A stretch of 15,871 bases of DNA from Pseudomonadota bacterium (GTDB lineage: Bacteria; Desulfobacterota; Desulfobacteria; Desulfobacterales; Desulfobacteraceae). Location: assembly GCA_018816605.1 (NCBI GenBank), contig JAHIVS010000462.1:1-15871 (forward strand), in the 5' to 3' direction. How positions within the stretch are numbered: position 1 is the first letter of the stretch; each line of letters starts with the position of its first letter. The position numbers and the translations under genes are program-made. Below, one piece after another: positions 14,846 to 15,871 of this stretch. The notes under the pieces are model-generated. The model saw only the letters and a list, made by a program, of their open reading frames with translations. It was not told where the DNA came from and did no database searches.

Positions 14846-14861
14846 TGGCACATTAACTGCA
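14846..14861 (+). promoter_or_regulatory. Sigma54 (-24/-12) promoter
   Basis: TGGCACATTAACTGCA has the full TGGCAC -24 box, five spacer bases and CTGCA for the -12 box, with GG and GC exactly 10 nt apart (consensus TGGCAC-N5-TTGCA). The start would be near 14872, leaving a leader of about 125 nt before the HD-GYP gene. Confidence 0.75.
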
Positions 14862-14996
14862 AAGCATAAAAAATGTTTTTCCCATATTGCGCAAAATTGC
14901 GTAAATCCTGGGAAGATGCCATGAAAGCCCGGAAATTATTTTATACCATTGGGGTATGGGCTGATCACCGACAATTGACACGCAGTTTAAAATAAC

Positions 14997-15871
14997 ATGA
15001 ACAGATCTGAAGATATCCACTGGGTTCAAAAATTAACACTGCCGAACCTATGTCCCCCCACAAAAAACAATTCCCCTCTTTTCTTACACCTTCCATTGAA
15101 AAAACTGGGAAAAAACGAAAGCATCTTTACAGATCGGGATTTGGGCATTTTTGATGAGCGGTTCAAGCCAATAATGCTTTCCATAATGAATCGGCAGCTT
15201 GCCGTCAATACCTATTATGGAAATGAATTAATTGCGCCTGCCAGCACCCGGATTTCAATTGATTTGCTCAAAAAATTTGATACCCTTAAAATCAACTTCA
15301 CGGTCCTGAAAAAAGAGATCTCCATTCTGGAAAACAATGAACGCTTTGATTGTGAAATGATCCGGCTGATCAATGCCCAAAAGCAATTTTTTGACAGGTT
15401 AAGACAGGAAAACCTCCCCCAGGTTCAAACGCGGGTAAAGGCATTTGTCAGTGCCGGATTGTCCAATGGAAAAAGTCCCTTGTTCCTGCTGCTTCAAAAA
15501 AAATATCAGCAATTGCGCCCGTTTCTTGAGGCGGCCTGCAGGGTTCTTGCTTCCGATAAAAAATATGCTGCCGTTTCCATTGCCCTGAATCAAATAATCC
15601 ACAACGACAGACTGGTTTTTAACAAAAAGACCATGGGAGAAACCATTGCCCATATTGTCAAGATGAGCTGGATAGCCCTGATCATGGCCCATGAACTTGA
15701 TGATTTCAGTGAAGACGAGTACCGGGAACTTGGAATTATCTGCCTGGGACATGACACGGGCAAGGCCTTTATTCCCCAGGACATCTTATACAAAACCGGG
15801 CGGCTGACCCAACTTGAAAACGAAATCATGAAAAGCCATGTATTGTTTTCCTTTCTCCTGGCATCCAGAGA
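14997..15871 (+). CDS. HD-GYP-type phosphodiesterase-like protein, cut by right edge
   Basis: The frame is open from ATG 14997 to the end of the window (291 full codons). An in-frame TAA at 14988-14990 rules out an earlier start, and 14997 is the first ATG; its ribosome site is poor. The N-terminal part (about 1-200) is a helical region I do not recognise (YYGNELIAPASTRISIDLL, then LNQIIHNDRLVFN). From about 205 the HD domain begins: a His in ETIAHIVKMS, then LGIICLGHDTGKAFIPQDILYKTGRLTQLE, with metal ligands His252 and Asp253 and a later His in MKSH. HD followed by PxxIL-x-K-x-G-x-LT is the hallmark of HD-GYP proteins, which hydrolyse cyclic-di-GMP. The GYP motif itself would lie beyond the window. 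HDTGK instead of the usual HDIGK is a small deviation. The sigma54 promoter upstream suggests control by the neighbouring regulator. Confidence 0.85.
   Translation, partial: MNRSEDIHWVQKLTLPNLCPPTKNNSPLFLHLPLKKLGKNESIFTDRDLGIFDERFKPIMLSIMNRQLAVNTYYGNELIAPASTRISIDLLKKFDTLKINFTVLKKEISILENNERFDCEMIRLINAQKQFFDRLRQENLPQVQTRVKAFVSAGLSNGKSPLFLLLQKKYQQLRPFLEAACRVLASDKKYAAVSIALNQIIHNDRLVFNKKTMGETIAHIVKMSWIALIMAHELDDFSEDEYRELGIICLGHDTGKAFIPQDILYKTGRLTQLENEIMKSHVLFSFLLASR

Noticed and set aside
14736..14924. 62-aa open frame after the kinase gene
   Set aside because: It starts within the regulatory palindrome and runs across the sigma54 promoter, with no ribosome site. The regulatory reading explains this stretch better.
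14975..14996. Perfect TTGACA just before the HD-GYP start
   Set aside because: A -10 box at normal spacing would fall inside the coding sequence, and none is seen there.
1..15871. CRISPR arrays, insertion sequences, rRNA genes
   Set aside because: No regularly spaced repeats, transposase motifs or rRNA-like stretches were seen on either strand.

Overview
The window looks like a chromosome segment of a sulfate-reducing-type Desulfobacterota (Desulfobacteraceae-like) bacterium with the integrase-proximal end of a prophage or prophage remnant at its left side. The taxonomic guess rests on the style of the RimO, HtpG, prenyl-synthase and two-component proteins. It is an inference, not a database result.

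Left part (1-4729), phage-derived and visibly more A+T-rich than the rest. It holds the C-terminal part of an HK97-type major capsid protein, a short tape-measure-like protein, and an unrecognised 251-aa protein with a faint Ntn-hydrolase look. Next comes a gene-poor stretch (2885-3223) packed with RNA-like hairpins and two T-run terminators, then an unrecognised 113-aa protein and a complete tyrosine integrase. The integrase ends 67 nt before the 3' end of a tRNA-Val(GAC) gene on the minus strand. This is the usual layout of integration at a tRNA 3' end. No connector, tail-tube, baseplate or lysis genes lie between or after the capsid and tape-measure genes, so the element is either eroded or unusually compact.

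Middle part (4730-10435), host genes on the minus strand. The tRNA has its own sigma70-like promoter. Upstream of it is a tightly coupled operon read right to left: htpG, rimO, a polyprenyl diphosphate synthase, and a secreted protein with a FlgT-like N-terminal region. Junctions are ATGA overlaps or a 16-nt overlap, so translational coupling is likely.

Right part (10436-15871), host genes on the plus strand. A divergent gene encodes a protein with kinase-fold-like catalytic motifs. Next is an NtrC-type sigma54-dependent response regulator, followed after 42 nt by a REC-coiled coil-PAS-histidine kinase. An HD-GYP-type protein, cut by the right edge, comes last. The 271-nt gap before the HD-GYP gene has the parts of an enhancer-dependent promoter in the expected order: a 13-bp palindrome (TGCCAAAATGGCA), a near-consensus IHF site, and a strong -24/-12 sigma54 promoter. 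The same 13-mer, inverted, lies upstream of the regulator gene itself. I infer that this two-component system controls the HD-GYP gene, and perhaps its own expression, linking a signal to cyclic-di-GMP turnover.

Most notable for follow-up: the structured intergenic element at about 3011-3172, the sigma54 circuit on the right, a possible H-type pseudoknot just after the capsid stop codon, and a tRNA-Val with C instead of U at position 33.
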